DNA from: Rhodopseudomonas palustris
GTDB taxonomy: Bacteria > Pseudomonadota > Alphaproteobacteria > Rhizobiales > Xanthobacteraceae
Assembly (NCBI RefSeq): GCF_013415845.1
Contig: NZ_CP058907.1
Coordinates: 5,174,501-5,238,500, forward strand
Length of the DNA stretch: 64,000 nucleotides
Reading direction: 5' to 3'
Shown: piece by piece, positions 45,712-55,076 of the stretch
Layout: each line of letters starts with the position of its first letter
How positions within the stretch are numbered: the first letter of the stretch is position 1
Notes under the pieces: model-generated
What the model was told of the DNA's origin: nothing
The model's database searches: none
The model's input: the letters and a program-made list of their open reading frames with translations, nothing else
Translations under genes and position numbers: made by a program

Positions 45712-45735
45712 TTTTCGATATGATTGTTCCGAAAA
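45712..45735. promoter_or_regulatory. Palindrome abutting the LysR start
   Basis: TTTTCG (45712-45717), 12 bp, then CGAAAA (45730-45735), ending directly at the ATG of the LysR gene and 53 bp from the divergent start. It is a candidate LysR operator (inference). Confidence 0.4.
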
Positions 45736-46650
45736 ATGGATAAATCGACCGTCACGATCGAGCGCATCCGCACCTTCGTTCGCATTGCCGAGCGAGGCAG
45801 CCTGTCGGCGGTCGCGCGTGATCTCAACGTCGGCCAGTCCACCGTCACCCGGCAGCTGCAGGAGCTCGAGGCCGCGGTCGGCGCGCCGCTCTTGAGCCGC
45901 ACCACCCGCCGGGTGACGCTGACCGAGGAAGGCAGCCGCTATTACGCGCGCTGCGTCCAGATCCTGCGGCTGCTCGAACATGCCGGCGACGAAGCGCTCG
46001 GCGCTTCGGGGGCCCCCGCCGGCACGATCCGGATCTCCTGCACGGCCTCGTTCGGCGTGCTGCACGCCAGCCGGCTGATCTTCGCGTTCCAGGATCGCTA
46101 TCCGGACATCGGGATCGACTTCGGCCTCACCGATCAGCGCGTCGATCTGGTGCGCGAGGGCGTCGACTTGGCGATCCGGCTGGCTCCGCTCACCGACAGC
46201 TCATTGAAGCTGCGGACGCTCGGCCACAGCCATCGCCTGCTGGTCGCCTCGCCGGACTATCTGGCGGCGCACGGCAGGCCGACGTCGCCACAGGATCTGT
46301 CAAACCATCAGGGCGTCCGCATGGTGAACGTCGCCGGCAGCGACCTGCTAATCTTGCAGGGACCGGATCAGGAGATCCACCGAGTGCCGTTCGGCGGCCG
46401 GCTCAGGGTCGATCACGGGCTCGCAGCCCGGGAGGCGATGATCGCCGGTCGCGGCATTGCCGCCACTCATCGCTGGCTGGTCGACGACTTGCTGGCGGTG
46501 GGGCGGCTCGAGGTGCTGCTGCCGGAGTACAGGCTGCCGCCGGTGCCGCTTAATCTGTTGATCGTGCCGGAGCGCGCCGGCATCGCGCGCGTGCGGCTGC
46601 TGATCGACTTCCTGGCCGAGCAGATCCGGAGCGTGCCCGGGATCGCGTGA
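45736..46650 (+). CDS. LysR-family transcriptional regulator
   Basis: This 304-residue protein has an N-terminal winged helix (FVRIAERGSLSAVARDLNVG, then STVTRQLQELEAAVGAPLL) and a periplasmic-binding-protein-like effector domain from about 93, of the single-target CrgA/DmlR type. It is divergent from the quinone oxidoreductase and likely controls it. ATG 45736 was chosen over TTG 45724. Confidence 0.92.
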   Translation: MDKSTVTIERIRTFVRIAERGSLSAVARDLNVGQSTVTRQLQELEAAVGAPLLSRTTRRVTLTEEGSRYYARCVQILRLLEHAGDEALGASGAPAGTIRISCTASFGVLHASRLIFAFQDRYPDIGIDFGLTDQRVDLVREGVDLAIRLAPLTDSSLKLRTLGHSHRLLVASPDYLAAHGRPTSPQDLSNHQGVRMVNVAGSDLLILQGPDQEIHRVPFGGRLRVDHGLAAREAMIAGRGIAATHRWLVDDLLAVGRLEVLLPEYRLPPVPLNLLIVPERAGIARVRLLIDFLAEQIRSVPGIA

Positions 46651-46672
46651 ACGCGCTCAGGCGATCAGGCGA

Positions 46673-47554
<882 letters not shown>

Positions 47555-47675
47555 CTCTCATCTCGTTCGGAGCACAGCCGCATCGCGCGGCCGGTGCATC
47601 TTCGCACATTCCCGCGCCGCTGTCCGTGGTTCGGCGCCCGGACAGTTAGCCGGTGAACGCTTAAGGCTTCTGCAA

Positions 47676-47701
47676 CGAACCCGGCCCGAGGGCCGGGTTC
47701 G
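47676..47701 (-). terminator. Hairpin after etfA
   Basis: CGAACCCGGCCC and GGGCCGGGTTCG form a perfect 12-bp stem with a 2-base centre, 19 bp past the etfA stop. It separates etfBA from the dehydrogenase gene. The following T content is modest. Confidence 0.6.
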
Positions 47702-47719
47702 TCCGCCGCGAGGGCGTGT

Positions 47720-48664
47720 TTACTTGCCGAGCTTGCCGAGCTCTTCCGTCAGCTCCGGAACCGCCTGATAGAGGTCGGCGACCAGGCCGTAGTCCGCAAC
47801 CTGGAAGATCGGCGCGTCTTCGTCCTTGTTGATCGCGACGATCACCTTGGAGTCCTTCATGCCGGCGAGATGCTGGATCGCGCCGGAGATGCCGACCGCG
47901 ATGTACAGCTCAGGCGCCACAACCTTGCCGGTCTGACCGACCTGCCAGTCGTTCGGCGCGTAGCCGGCATCGACCGCGGCGCGCGAGGCGCCGACGCCGG
48001 CGCCGAGCTTGTCGGCGAGCGGCTCGATGTACTTGGTGAAGTTCTCGCGGCTCTGCATCGCGCGGCCACCCGACACGATGATCTTGGCCGACGACAGTTC
48101 GGGACGATCGCTCTTGGCGACTTCCTCGCCGACGAAGCTCGACAGGCCCGGATCGGCCGCCGCCGCAACGGTCTCGATCGCCGCGCTGCCACCCTCGCCG
48201 GTCGCCTGGAAGGTCGAGGTGCGGACGGTGATGACCTTCTTGGCGTCCTTCGACTTCACGGTCTGGATCGCGTTGCCGGCGTAGATCGGACGCTCGAAGG
48301 TGTCGGGCGCGACCACCTTGATGATCTCCGACACCTGCATCACGTCGAGCAGAGCGGCGACGCGCGGCATCACGTTCTTGAACCGCGAGGTCGCCGGGGC
48401 GACGATCGCGTCGTAGCTGCCGGCGAGCGAGACGATCAGCGCGGCCAGCGGCTCGGCGAGATCGTGCTCATAGGCGGGCGCTTCGGCGAGCAGCACCTTG
48501 GCGGCACCCTGCAGCTTGGCGGCGGCATCGGCCACGGCCTTGCAGCCCTGGCCGGCAACGAGGACATGCACCTCGCCGCCGAGCGCGGCGACCGCAGTCA
48601 TCGCCTTGTTGGTGGCGTCCTTGAGGTGTGCGTTGTCGTGTTCGGCAATCAGCAGCGTGGCCAT
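47720..48664 (-). CDS. etfA: Electron transfer flavoprotein alpha subunit
   Basis: This 314-residue protein has the C-terminal FAD-binding signature ([39 protein letters not shown]). With EtfB it carries electrons from acyl-CoA dehydrogenases to ETF:quinone oxidoreductase. It starts one base from the etfB stop, so the pair forms an operon. Confidence 0.96.
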   Translation of the reverse strand: MATLLIAEHDNAHLKDATNKAMTAVAALGGEVHVLVAGQGCKAVADAAAKLQGAAKVLLAEAPAYEHDLAEPLAALIVSLAGSYDAIVAPATSRFKNVMPRVAALLDVMQVSEIIKVVAPDTFERPIYAGNAIQTVKSKDAKKVITVRTSTFQATGEGGSAAIETVAAAADPGLSSFVGEEVAKSDRPELSSAKIIVSGGRAMQSRENFTKYIEPLADKLGAGVGASRAAVDAGYAPNDWQVGQTGKVVAPELYIAVGISGAIQHLAGMKDSKVIVAINKDEDAPIFQVADYGLVADLYQAVPELTEELGKLGK

Positions 48665-49413
48665 CAGAGTACACCCGCCTCGTTCTTGAGCTTCGAAACC
48701 AGTTCGGCGACGTCCTTGACCTTGACGCCGGCCTTGCGGCCACCCGGCTCGACGGTCTTCAGAACTTCCAGGCGCGGCGAAACGTCGACGCCGTAGTCGG
48801 CCGCGGTCTTCTCCGCGATCGGCTTCTTCTTGGCCTTCATGATGTTCGGCAGCGAAGCGTAGCGCGGCTCGTTGAGACGCAGATCGGTGGTGACGATCGC
48901 CGGCCCCTTGAGCTTGACGGTCTGCGAGCCGCCATCGACTTCACGCGCGACGGTGAAGTCCGAGCCGTCGACTTCGAGCTTGGAGGCGAAGGTCGCCTGT
49001 GCCCAGCCGAGCAGCGCGGCCAGCATCTGGCCGGTCTGGTTGCTGTCGTCGTCGATCGCCTGCTTACCGAGAATGATCAGTCCCGGCTTTTCCTCGTCGG
49101 CGATGCCCTTGAGGATCTTGGCGACCGCCAGCGGTTCGACGACGCCGTCGACCTTGACCAGGATGCCGCGGTCCGCGCCCATGGCGAGGCCGGTGCGCAG
49201 GGTTTCCGACGCCTGCGCCGGTCCGATCGAGACCACGACGACTTCGGTCGCCTTGCCGGCCTCTTTGAGGCGCAGCGCTTCTTCGACGGCGATCTCGTCG
49301 AACGGATTCATCGACATCTTGACGTTGGCGAGTTCAACGCCCGACCCGTCGCTCTTGACGCGGATCTTGACGTTGTAGTCGACCACGCGCTTGACCGGCA
49401 CCAGAACCTTCAT
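48664..49413 (-). CDS. etfB: Electron transfer flavoprotein beta subunit
   Basis: This 249-residue protein starts [20 protein letters not shown] and carries the AMP-binding [15 protein letters not shown] region. The ADLAANVET-type recognition loop of classical ETF is replaced here by the alphaproteobacterial [18 protein letters not shown] stretch. The length is normal. Confidence 0.96.
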   Translation of the reverse strand: MKVLVPVKRVVDYNVKIRVKSDGSGVELANVKMSMNPFDEIAVEEALRLKEAGKATEVVVVSIGPAQASETLRTGLAMGADRGILVKVDGVVEPLAVAKILKGIADEEKPGLIILGKQAIDDDSNQTGQMLAALLGWAQATFASKLEVDGSDFTVAREVDGGSQTVKLKGPAIVTTDLRLNEPRYASLPNIMKAKKKPIAEKTAADYGVDVSPRLEVLKTVEPGGRKAGVKVKDVAELVSKLKNEAGVL

Positions 49414-49518
49414 CGATCCTCTTTCGTGTTGCGGTGGGTAATTGTTTGTTGTGGCGGCGGAACCTAAAGCCCCTCCTAACCGCGGTCAACGCGGCAAAGC
49501 CAAAAACCGCCTTGTTCC

Positions 49519-50091
49519 CTAGCGGTTCTGGCCCGGCACCCAAAGCACGTCGCGGGCGCCGCCGTCGTTCACCGTGCGGGCGGCGACAAACAGGAAGTCG
49601 GACAACCGGTTGACGTATTGGACGGCCGCCGGGGTGATTTTCTCGTCCGGCTTGGCCGCCAGTTCCACCATGGCACGTTCCGCACGGCGGCATATCGTCC
49701 GTGCCACATGCAGGTAAGCGGCTGCCGGCTTGCCGCCCGGCAGCACGAAGGACGTCAGCGGCGCAAGGCTTTCGTTGAGCTGATCGATATCGCGCTCCAG
49801 GCGCTCCACCTGGCTCGACAAGACCCGCAGCCGTTCGGCCTTGCCCTCACGTTCCGGAACCGCCAGGTCGGCGCCGAGATCGAACAGATCGTTCTGAATA
49901 CGCCCGATCATGGCGTCGAGTTCCGGCAGCTCGGACAAATGCAGCCGCACCACGCCGAGCGCCGCATTGGTCTCATCCACCGTGCCGTAGGCGGCAATCC
50001 GCGGATCGGACTTCGGACGCCGCTCGCCCGAGCCGAGGGCGGTGGTGCCGTCGTCACCGGTGCGGGTGTAGATTCGATTGAGAACGACCAT
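49519..50091 (-). CDS. PduO-type ATP:cob(I)alamin adenosyltransferase
   Basis: This 190-residue enzyme makes adenosylcobalamin. The ATP-binding N-terminus is YTRTGDDGTTALGSGERRPK, and later motifs are RTICRRAERAMVEL and NRLSDFLFVAAR. ATG 50091 (MVVLNRIYTRTG) is the family start. It lies 52 bp downstream of the HIG1 gene. Confidence 0.93.
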   Translation of the reverse strand: MVVLNRIYTRTGDDGTTALGSGERRPKSDPRIAAYGTVDETNAALGVVRLHLSELPELDAMIGRIQNDLFDLGADLAVPEREGKAERLRVLSSQVERLERDIDQLNESLAPLTSFVLPGGKPAAAYLHVARTICRRAERAMVELAAKPDEKITPAAVQYVNRLSDFLFVAARTVNDGGARDVLWVPGQNR

Positions 50092-50143
50092 CGCGCGGGG
50101 ATCCTGCTGCGGGAAACCAAGTGATCCGGAAGCTCGTGGGCAG

Positions 50144-50338
50144 CTAACGGCCCAGCGCCCAGATCGCAAGCATGGTGATGACGATGGCGACGAATTGCAG
50201 CAACACCCGCCAGCGCATGAGGGTCTGCGAACGGTTCGGGGAGCCGCCCCGCATCATGTTGATCAGACCGAGCATGAGCACCAAGGCGACCGCGCAGAGC
50301 GCGACCGGCAGGGCGATTGAACTCAGGAAGGATGCCAT
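50144..50338 (-). CDS. HIG1-domain twin-transmembrane protein
   Basis: This 64-residue protein has two hydrophobic helices (about 6-27 and 42-62) joined by MMRGGSPNRSQTLMRWRV, the HIG1-domain pattern. Bacterial members are associated with respiratory oxidases in some alphaproteobacteria. It is probably co-transcribed with the adenosyltransferase gene. Confidence 0.82.
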   Translation of the reverse strand: MASFLSSIALPVALCAVALVLMLGLINMMRGGSPNRSQTLMRWRVLLQFVAIVITMLAIWALGR

Positions 50339-50476
50339 CTAGGTTTCATAACACCGCCGCTGATCCCGCGCTATCCCCGCAGCATGGTCGGGCGCAACGA
50401 TCCCGGGTGGAGGCGGTTAGTATCGAATGCTAAGGTTCTGCCATCCCGCCGGCCGCAACGCATGACAAGGTGACCC

Positions 50477-51370
50477 GTGAGGCAGATCCGCTACGCCTAT
50501 GCGGTCGCAGTCGATGCGCTCTATACGTTCCTGGCCGACGACGGATGGGCGATCGCCAGCCATATCGCGCTGTCGACCCTGATGGCGCTGTTTCCGTTCC
50601 TGATCGTGCTCACCTCGCTGGCCGGCTTCGTCGGCTCGCGCGAACTCGCCGACAGCGCCGCCGAGCTGTTGCTCGATGTCTGGCCGGCGCAGGTCGCCAG
50701 CACGCTGTCAGGCGAGATCCACGACGTGCTGACCACCACCCGCGGCGGGGTGCTGACCATCGGCCTGGTGCTGGCGCTGTATTTTGCCTCCAACGGCGTC
50801 GAGAGCCTGCGGGTCGGGCTCAACCGCGCCTATGCGGTGATCGAGCCGCGGCCTTGGTATCTGCTGCGGCTGGAGTCGATCGGCTACACCCTGGTGGCGG
50901 CGTTCACCGCGCTGGCGATGGGGTTCCTGATCGTGCTGGGGCCGCTGATCGTCGCCACCGCGCGGCACTACGTGCCGCTGCTGGTGCACGATAACGAGCC
51001 GCTGCTGACGTTCGCGCGCTACGGTATCGCGATCACAGCGCTGACCGTGGCGCTGTTTCTGCTGCACGCTTATCTGCCGGCGGGGCGGCGCTCGTTCCGG
51101 CAGATCCTGCCCGGCATCGTCTTCACCATCACGGCCTCGCTGATCTCCGGCATGACCTTCGGCATGTATCTGGCGCGGTTCGCCAATAACTACGTGTCGA
51201 TGTATGCGGGCCTGGCCTCGGTGATCATCGCGCTGGTGTTTCTGTATTTCATCGCCGCGATCTTCGTTTACGGCGGCGAACTCAACGCCGCGATCATCAA
51301 GTCGCGGCTGCCCGAGGGGACGACGCTGCAAGAAGCGCAGTTGCGAGCGCCCGGGGCGAAACCGGTTTGA
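50477..51370 (+). CDS. YihY/BrkB family membrane protein
   Basis: This 297-residue protein has six hydrophobic segments with the family landmarks GWAIASHIALSTLMALFPFL and YAGLASVIIALVFLYFIAAI. The transport function is not established. The start is GTG 50477, preceded by AAGGTGA. Its last 74 bases overlap the end of the convergent histidine kinase gene. Confidence 0.9.
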   Translation: MRQIRYAYAVAVDALYTFLADDGWAIASHIALSTLMALFPFLIVLTSLAGFVGSRELADSAAELLLDVWPAQVASTLSGEIHDVLTTTRGGVLTIGLVLALYFASNGVESLRVGLNRAYAVIEPRPWYLLRLESIGYTLVAAFTALAMGFLIVLGPLIVATARHYVPLLVHDNEPLLTFARYGIAITALTVALFLLHAYLPAGRRSFRQILPGIVFTITASLISGMTFGMYLARFANNYVSMYAGLASVIIALVFLYFIAAIFVYGGELNAAIIKSRLPEGTTLQEAQLRAPGAKPV

Positions 51371-52514
51371 GCAGGAAGGCGTCGGCACCGGCCTGACGGG
51401 CCGCGGGCTCGTCCTGATCGCGCCCGGAGACGCCGATGATCGGGATCGCGCGCAGCGGCGGCGGCAGCGCCCGGATTTGCCGGATCGCCTCGACGCCGCT
51501 GATGCCGGGCAGCACCATATCCATCAGCACCGCATCGAACTCGGCTTTCGCCAGCCGCTGCGGAACCGCCTCGCCATTGCCGACGAATTCGCAAGAATGG
51601 CCAAGCTCGGTCAGGATCGCATTCAGCACCACCCGTCCGAACGGATTGTCCTCGACGCTGAGGATGCGCAGCCGCCCTCCCCCCGTGGCGCGGATCGCGC
51701 CGTCCGGCGTCGACATCTGCGGCGGCTTGGCCCGATCCAGCGTCACCGTCAGGGTGAAGACGGTGCCGCCACGCGGCCGCTGCGCCACCGTGACGTCCCC
51801 GCCGAGGGCCCGGGCAATTTGCCGCACCGACGACAGACCGAGGCCGGCGCCGCCGAACCGCGACGCGATGCTGACATTGGCCTGGGAAAACGGCCGAAAC
51901 AGCCGCTTGATCTCGGTGAGCGACAGCCCGATGCCGCTGTCGGACACCGCGAACGACACCTGCGCCTTGCCGCGACCGGCCGCTGCGGCGGAGACTTTCA
52001 GCGTCACGTCGCCGCGCTCGGTGAACTTCACCGCGTTGTCGATCAGGTTTTCCAGCGCGGCGCGCAGCCGCACCGCGTCGCCGATCGCAAAGCCCGGCAG
52101 CCGCTGCGAGATCGTCACGGTGGCGCGCAACCCCTTGGCGGCGGCGCGGCCGGACAGCGAGTCACCGGCATGACGGGCCAGCGCCCGCAGATCGAAGAAC
52201 TCCGAGCGCAACCCGAGCCCGGTAGTGCCGAGCCGGGCGGCGTCGACGAACAGCGTCGCAAGGCCGGACAGGTGCTCGGCGCCGGCTTTGATGGTGTCGA
52301 CCCAGCGCCGCTCGCGCTCGTTGAGATCGGAGGTCGCCAGCAATTCGCTGACGGCCAGGATACCGGTGAGAGGGGTGCGGACCTCGTGCGCGAAGGTCGC
52401 CAGCACGGTCTCGATCATGCCGGAAGACGCAGGCTTCTTGCGACGGACGCGTTTCGGCGGCGTCCGCTTGACCTGCGTCCGCCCGCTGCGCAACGCGCGC
52501 GATTTCACCGCCAT
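51297..52514 (-). CDS. Hybrid histidine kinase/response regulator
   Basis: This 405-residue soluble protein has no sensor or membrane segment. The dimerisation/phosphoacceptor region has His43 (TFAHEVRTPLTG), the ATPase N-box is ENLIDNAVKF (155-164), the G-boxes are SDSGIGLS and GGAGLGLSSV, and the C-terminal receiver carries Asp332 (VLMDMVLPG). A basic N-terminal tail (residues 1-29) is notable. The signal and the output partner are unknown. Confidence 0.92.
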   Translation of the reverse strand: MAVKSRALRSGRTQVKRTPPKRVRRKKPASSGMIETVLATFAHEVRTPLTGILAVSELLATSDLNERERRWVDTIKAGAEHLSGLATLFVDAARLGTTGLGLRSEFFDLRALARHAGDSLSGRAAAKGLRATVTISQRLPGFAIGDAVRLRAALENLIDNAVKFTERGDVTLKVSAAAAGRGKAQVSFAVSDSGIGLSLTEIKRLFRPFSQANVSIASRFGGAGLGLSSVRQIARALGGDVTVAQRPRGGTVFTLTVTLDRAKPPQMSTPDGAIRATGGGRLRILSVEDNPFGRVVLNAILTELGHSCEFVGNGEAVPQRLAKAEFDAVLMDMVLPGISGVEAIRQIRALPPPLRAIPIIGVSGRDQDEPAARQAGADAFLLKPVSPRALATALLAASSPRAAAT

Positions 52515-52613
52515 GAGTCCCCCGAGCCGTCCCGACTACAATGCCACGCTCGCGGCGAAGAAGTCACGCCGGGAGTACGTTTCGGGATCGTTGCAGGCGG
52601 CATCAGGCGGCGT

Positions 52614-53495
52614 TCAGACAGGCGCCGCAAGCCCGACCATCGTCCGGATTTCGGCGGGCGTGACGCCGGCCGCGCGCAGCTCGCGCAGGCCGGTCGAGCC
52701 GGTCGATTTCGACAGCTTGCGGCCCTCCGCGTCGCGCTGTAGCGCGTGGTGCCGATACACCGGCGACGGCAGGCCGATCAGATGTTGCAGCAGCCGGTGC
52801 ACCGAGGTCGACCAGAACAGGTCGGCGCCGCGCACCACCTCGGTGATGCCTTGCAGCGCGTCGTCGATCACCACCGACAGATGATAGCTGGTCGGCGTTT
52901 CCTTGCGGGCGATGATGACGTCGCCCCACGCTTCCGGCCGCGCCATGATGGTGCCGGTCTCACCGTCCGGCCCACTGCCGAGTTCCTGCCAATTCAGCTC
53001 GCCGGCCAACTCAACCGCCGCCGCCATGTCGAGCCGCAACGCATAAGGCACGCCGGCGGCGATCAGCTCGGCGCGCTGGGCTGCGGAAAGCTGCTTGCCG
53101 ATCCCCGGATAGTGCGGCGCGCCGTCGGGATCGCGCGGCCACGGTGCCACCGTTTCCTTCTCCGCGACCAGCCGGGCGATCTCGGCGCGGCTTTCGAACG
53201 CCGGATAGATCAGCCCCCTGGCTGCGAGCTGCGTCACCGCGTCGCGATACAGTTCGAGATGATCCGACTGCCGCCGCACCTCGCCGTCCCAGGCGACGCC
53301 GAGCCAGGACAGATCCTCGTAGGTCGCCTGTTCGAATTCCGGCCGGCAGCGGGTGCGGTCGATGTCCTCGATCCGCAGCAACAGGCGGCCGCCGCTCGCC
53401 CGCGCCAGATCGGCGTTCAGCAACGCCGAATAAGCATGGCCGAGATGCAGATAGCCGTTCGGGCTCGGGGCAAATCGGAAAACGGGTGGCGGCAT
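52614..53495 (-). CDS. gluQ: Glutamyl-Q tRNA(Asp) synthetase
   Basis: This 293-residue class I synthetase-like protein lacks an anticodon-binding domain. The HIGH-type motif is HLGH (17-20, after FRFAPSPNGYL) and the KMSKS-type motif is KLSKS near 262. It attaches glutamate to queuosine in tRNA-Asp. ATG 53495 follows AGGGGTTCA; the upstream open frame is a translated family C repeat. Confidence 0.92.
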   Translation of the reverse strand: MPPPVFRFAPSPNGYLHLGHAYSALLNADLARASGGRLLLRIEDIDRTRCRPEFEQATYEDLSWLGVAWDGEVRRQSDHLELYRDAVTQLAARGLIYPAFESRAEIARLVAEKETVAPWPRDPDGAPHYPGIGKQLSAAQRAELIAAGVPYALRLDMAAAVELAGELNWQELGSGPDGETGTIMARPEAWGDVIIARKETPTSYHLSVVIDDALQGITEVVRGADLFWSTSVHRLLQHLIGLPSPVYRHHALQRDAEGRKLSKSTGSTGLRELRAAGVTPAEIRTMVGLAAPV

Positions 53496-53507
53496 TGAAC
53501 CCCTGAC

Positions 53508-53595
53508 GTCATTGCCGGACTTGATCCGGCAATCCATCGGATGAGAGACTCTTCTACGATAGCGGATGGATGCGCGGGTCAAGCCCGCGCATGAC
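53508..53595. repeat. Palindromic repeat, family C
   Basis: GTCATTGCCGGACTTGATCC and the inverse GGATGCGCGGGTCAAGCCC form the outer arms. It lies between divergent gluQ and the glycosylase gene. The copy at 30178 has the same design. Confidence 0.8.
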
Positions 53596-53616
53596 GCCGG
53601 AAAGCCAAACCACCTG

Positions 53617-54336
53617 ATGACCATCCATCTCGACTCCCAGGCCGACCTCGAGGACGCCATCACCACGCTGGTGAAGCGGGACCCACGGCTGAAACCCGTG
53701 CTTCAGGTCGCCGGCATGCCGGCGCTGCGGCGGCGCGAGCCGGGCTTTGCTGGGCTCGCCGCGATCGTCTGCGGTCAGCAGCTTTCGACCGCCTCGGCAG
53801 CGGCGATCTGGGGCCGGGTCTCGGCGGCGTTCGCTCCGTTCGAGCACGACGCGATCAAGCGGGCGCGGAGCGACCGGCTCGCGCGGCTCGGCCTATCGAC
53901 GGCGAAGATCAAGACGCTGAAGGCGCTCGCCAAGGAGCTCGCCGCCGAACGGCTCAACCTCGATGTGCTGGCCGAAGAAGACGCCGACGCCGCCCACGCC
54001 ACGCTGACCGCGCTGCACGGCATCGGGCCGTGGACCGCCGACATCTATCTGTTGTTCTGCCTCGGCCACGGCGACGCCTGGCCGGCCGGCGACCTCGCGG
54101 TGCAGGAGGCGATGCGGATCGGCCTCGGCCTGAAAGCGCGCCCGACCGTGAAACAGATGGCGCCGCTCGCCGAACCCTGGCGCCCGCTGCGCGGCGCCGC
54201 CGCGCATCTGTGGTGGGCCTACTACCACGCGGTGAAGCGGCGCGAGGGCGTGATCAGTGACGACAAGGCAGCCAAAGTCGTGGCGAAGAAAGTTACGGCA
54301 AAGACGCCTCGCGCTCGGAAATCCCCATCACGCTGA
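53617..54336 (+). CDS. AlkA-like DNA-3-methyladenine glycosylase
   Basis: This 239-residue base-excision enzyme of the HhH-GPD fold has the helix-hairpin-helix LHGIGPWTADIYLLFCLG followed by the catalytic Asp in WPAGDLAVQ. It removes alkylated bases. A Lys-rich tail (KAAKVVAKKVTAKTPRARK) may bind DNA. ATG 53617 (MTIHLDSQ) excludes translated repeat sequence upstream. Confidence 0.9.
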   Translation: MTIHLDSQADLEDAITTLVKRDPRLKPVLQVAGMPALRRREPGFAGLAAIVCGQQLSTASAAAIWGRVSAAFAPFEHDAIKRARSDRLARLGLSTAKIKTLKALAKELAAERLNLDVLAEEDADAAHATLTALHGIGPWTADIYLLFCLGHGDAWPAGDLAVQEAMRIGLGLKARPTVKQMAPLAEPWRPLRGAAAHLWWAYYHAVKRREGVISDDKAAKVVAKKVTAKTPRARKSPSR

Positions 54337-54342
54337 AGGCTC

Positions 54343-54427
54343 GTCATTGCGAGGAGCGAAGCGACGAAGCAATCCAAGGGCTCGGTGCACGAAGCCCCTG
54401 GATTACTTCGCCATCGGCTCGCAATGA
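54343..54427. repeat. Palindromic repeat, family D
   Basis: GTCATTGCGAGGAGCGAAGC and the facing GCCATCGGCTCGCAATGAC bracket CAATCCAAGGGCT/AGCCCCTGGATT. This is the common CATTGCGAGGAGCGAAGCGACGAAG-type bacterial intergenic element. It lies between convergent glycosylase and nikR genes. Confidence 0.8.
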
Positions 54428-54470
54428 CTTGAAGGTCTTTTCTGTCAGCGGCGGGCTTGCGGCCAGCCTC

Positions 54471-54914
54471 TCAGGATGATGTGTCGTGCTCGTGATGATG
54501 CTCGTGCGCCTCAGGCGGCTCGGCCGGGATCGTCACCAACCTTCCGTAGCGAACGCCGCGTTCGGCGAAGATGTGGTCGGCGAAGTGCTGCAGCTCGCTG
54601 GCATTGCCGTCGAGGATCGTCACTTCCAGGCACTGATCGTGGTCAAGATGCACGTGCATCGTGGCGCGCGACAGATCGTGGTGATGGTGGAAGCTCTGCG
54701 TCAGCTTGCGCGGCAGGTCGCGCTTGGAATGATCGTACGTATAGACCATCGCGCCGACGCAATGCCCGCTGGTGGTCTCCGCCGCGGTCTGCTGGATGCC
54801 GATCCGCGCCAGGTCGCGGATCGCCTCGGAGCGGTTCTGGTAGCCGCGCGCCGCGATGATCGCGTCGAGCTTTTCCATCAGGTCGTCGTCGAGCGTGATG
54901 GTGACGCGTTGCAT
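54471..54914 (-). CDS. nikR: Nickel-responsive regulator NikR
   Basis: This 147-residue protein has an N-terminal ribbon-helix-helix (MQRVTITLDDDLMEKLDAII) and a C-terminal ACT-like nickel domain with all ligands conserved: the HHHHDLS His, MHVH and DQC. It also has a His-rich tail (HEHHHEHD). The start ATG 54914 is preceded by GAGAGG. Its operator lies 31 bp upstream, between it and the TonB receptor. Confidence 0.95.
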   Translation of the reverse strand: MQRVTITLDDDLMEKLDAIIAARGYQNRSEAIRDLARIGIQQTAAETTSGHCVGAMVYTYDHSKRDLPRKLTQSFHHHHDLSRATMHVHLDHDQCLEVTILDGNASELQHFADHIFAERGVRYGRLVTIPAEPPEAHEHHHEHDTSS

Positions 54915-54945
54915 CGAAAGCCTCTCGGTGGTTACCAGGTTATCA

Positions 54946-54973
54946 GTATGAAGTTTTATTGACTTTGTCATAC
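54946..54973. promoter_or_regulatory. NikR operator
   Basis: GTATGA (54946-54951), 16 bp, TCATAC (54968-54973) is identical in arms and spacing to the known E. coli nik operator recognised by NikR. It is placed to control nikR and the receptor gene together. The 16-bp spacer is AT-rich and may hold promoter elements. Confidence 0.9.
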
Positions 54974-55076
54974 TCGCCGGGCACGCTGCGGTCGTGGGCG
55001 CTCTGCCGGGACCGCCTGCGATAACAGATTTGGGGTGGGCCCGTCTTGCAGCGATGCAGGACACGAGGGGGTGTGC

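Noticed and set aside
53496..53666. N-terminal extension of gluQ to 53666
   Set aside because: The added residues are a translation of the family C palindromic repeat, and a good ribosome binding site precedes ATG 53495.
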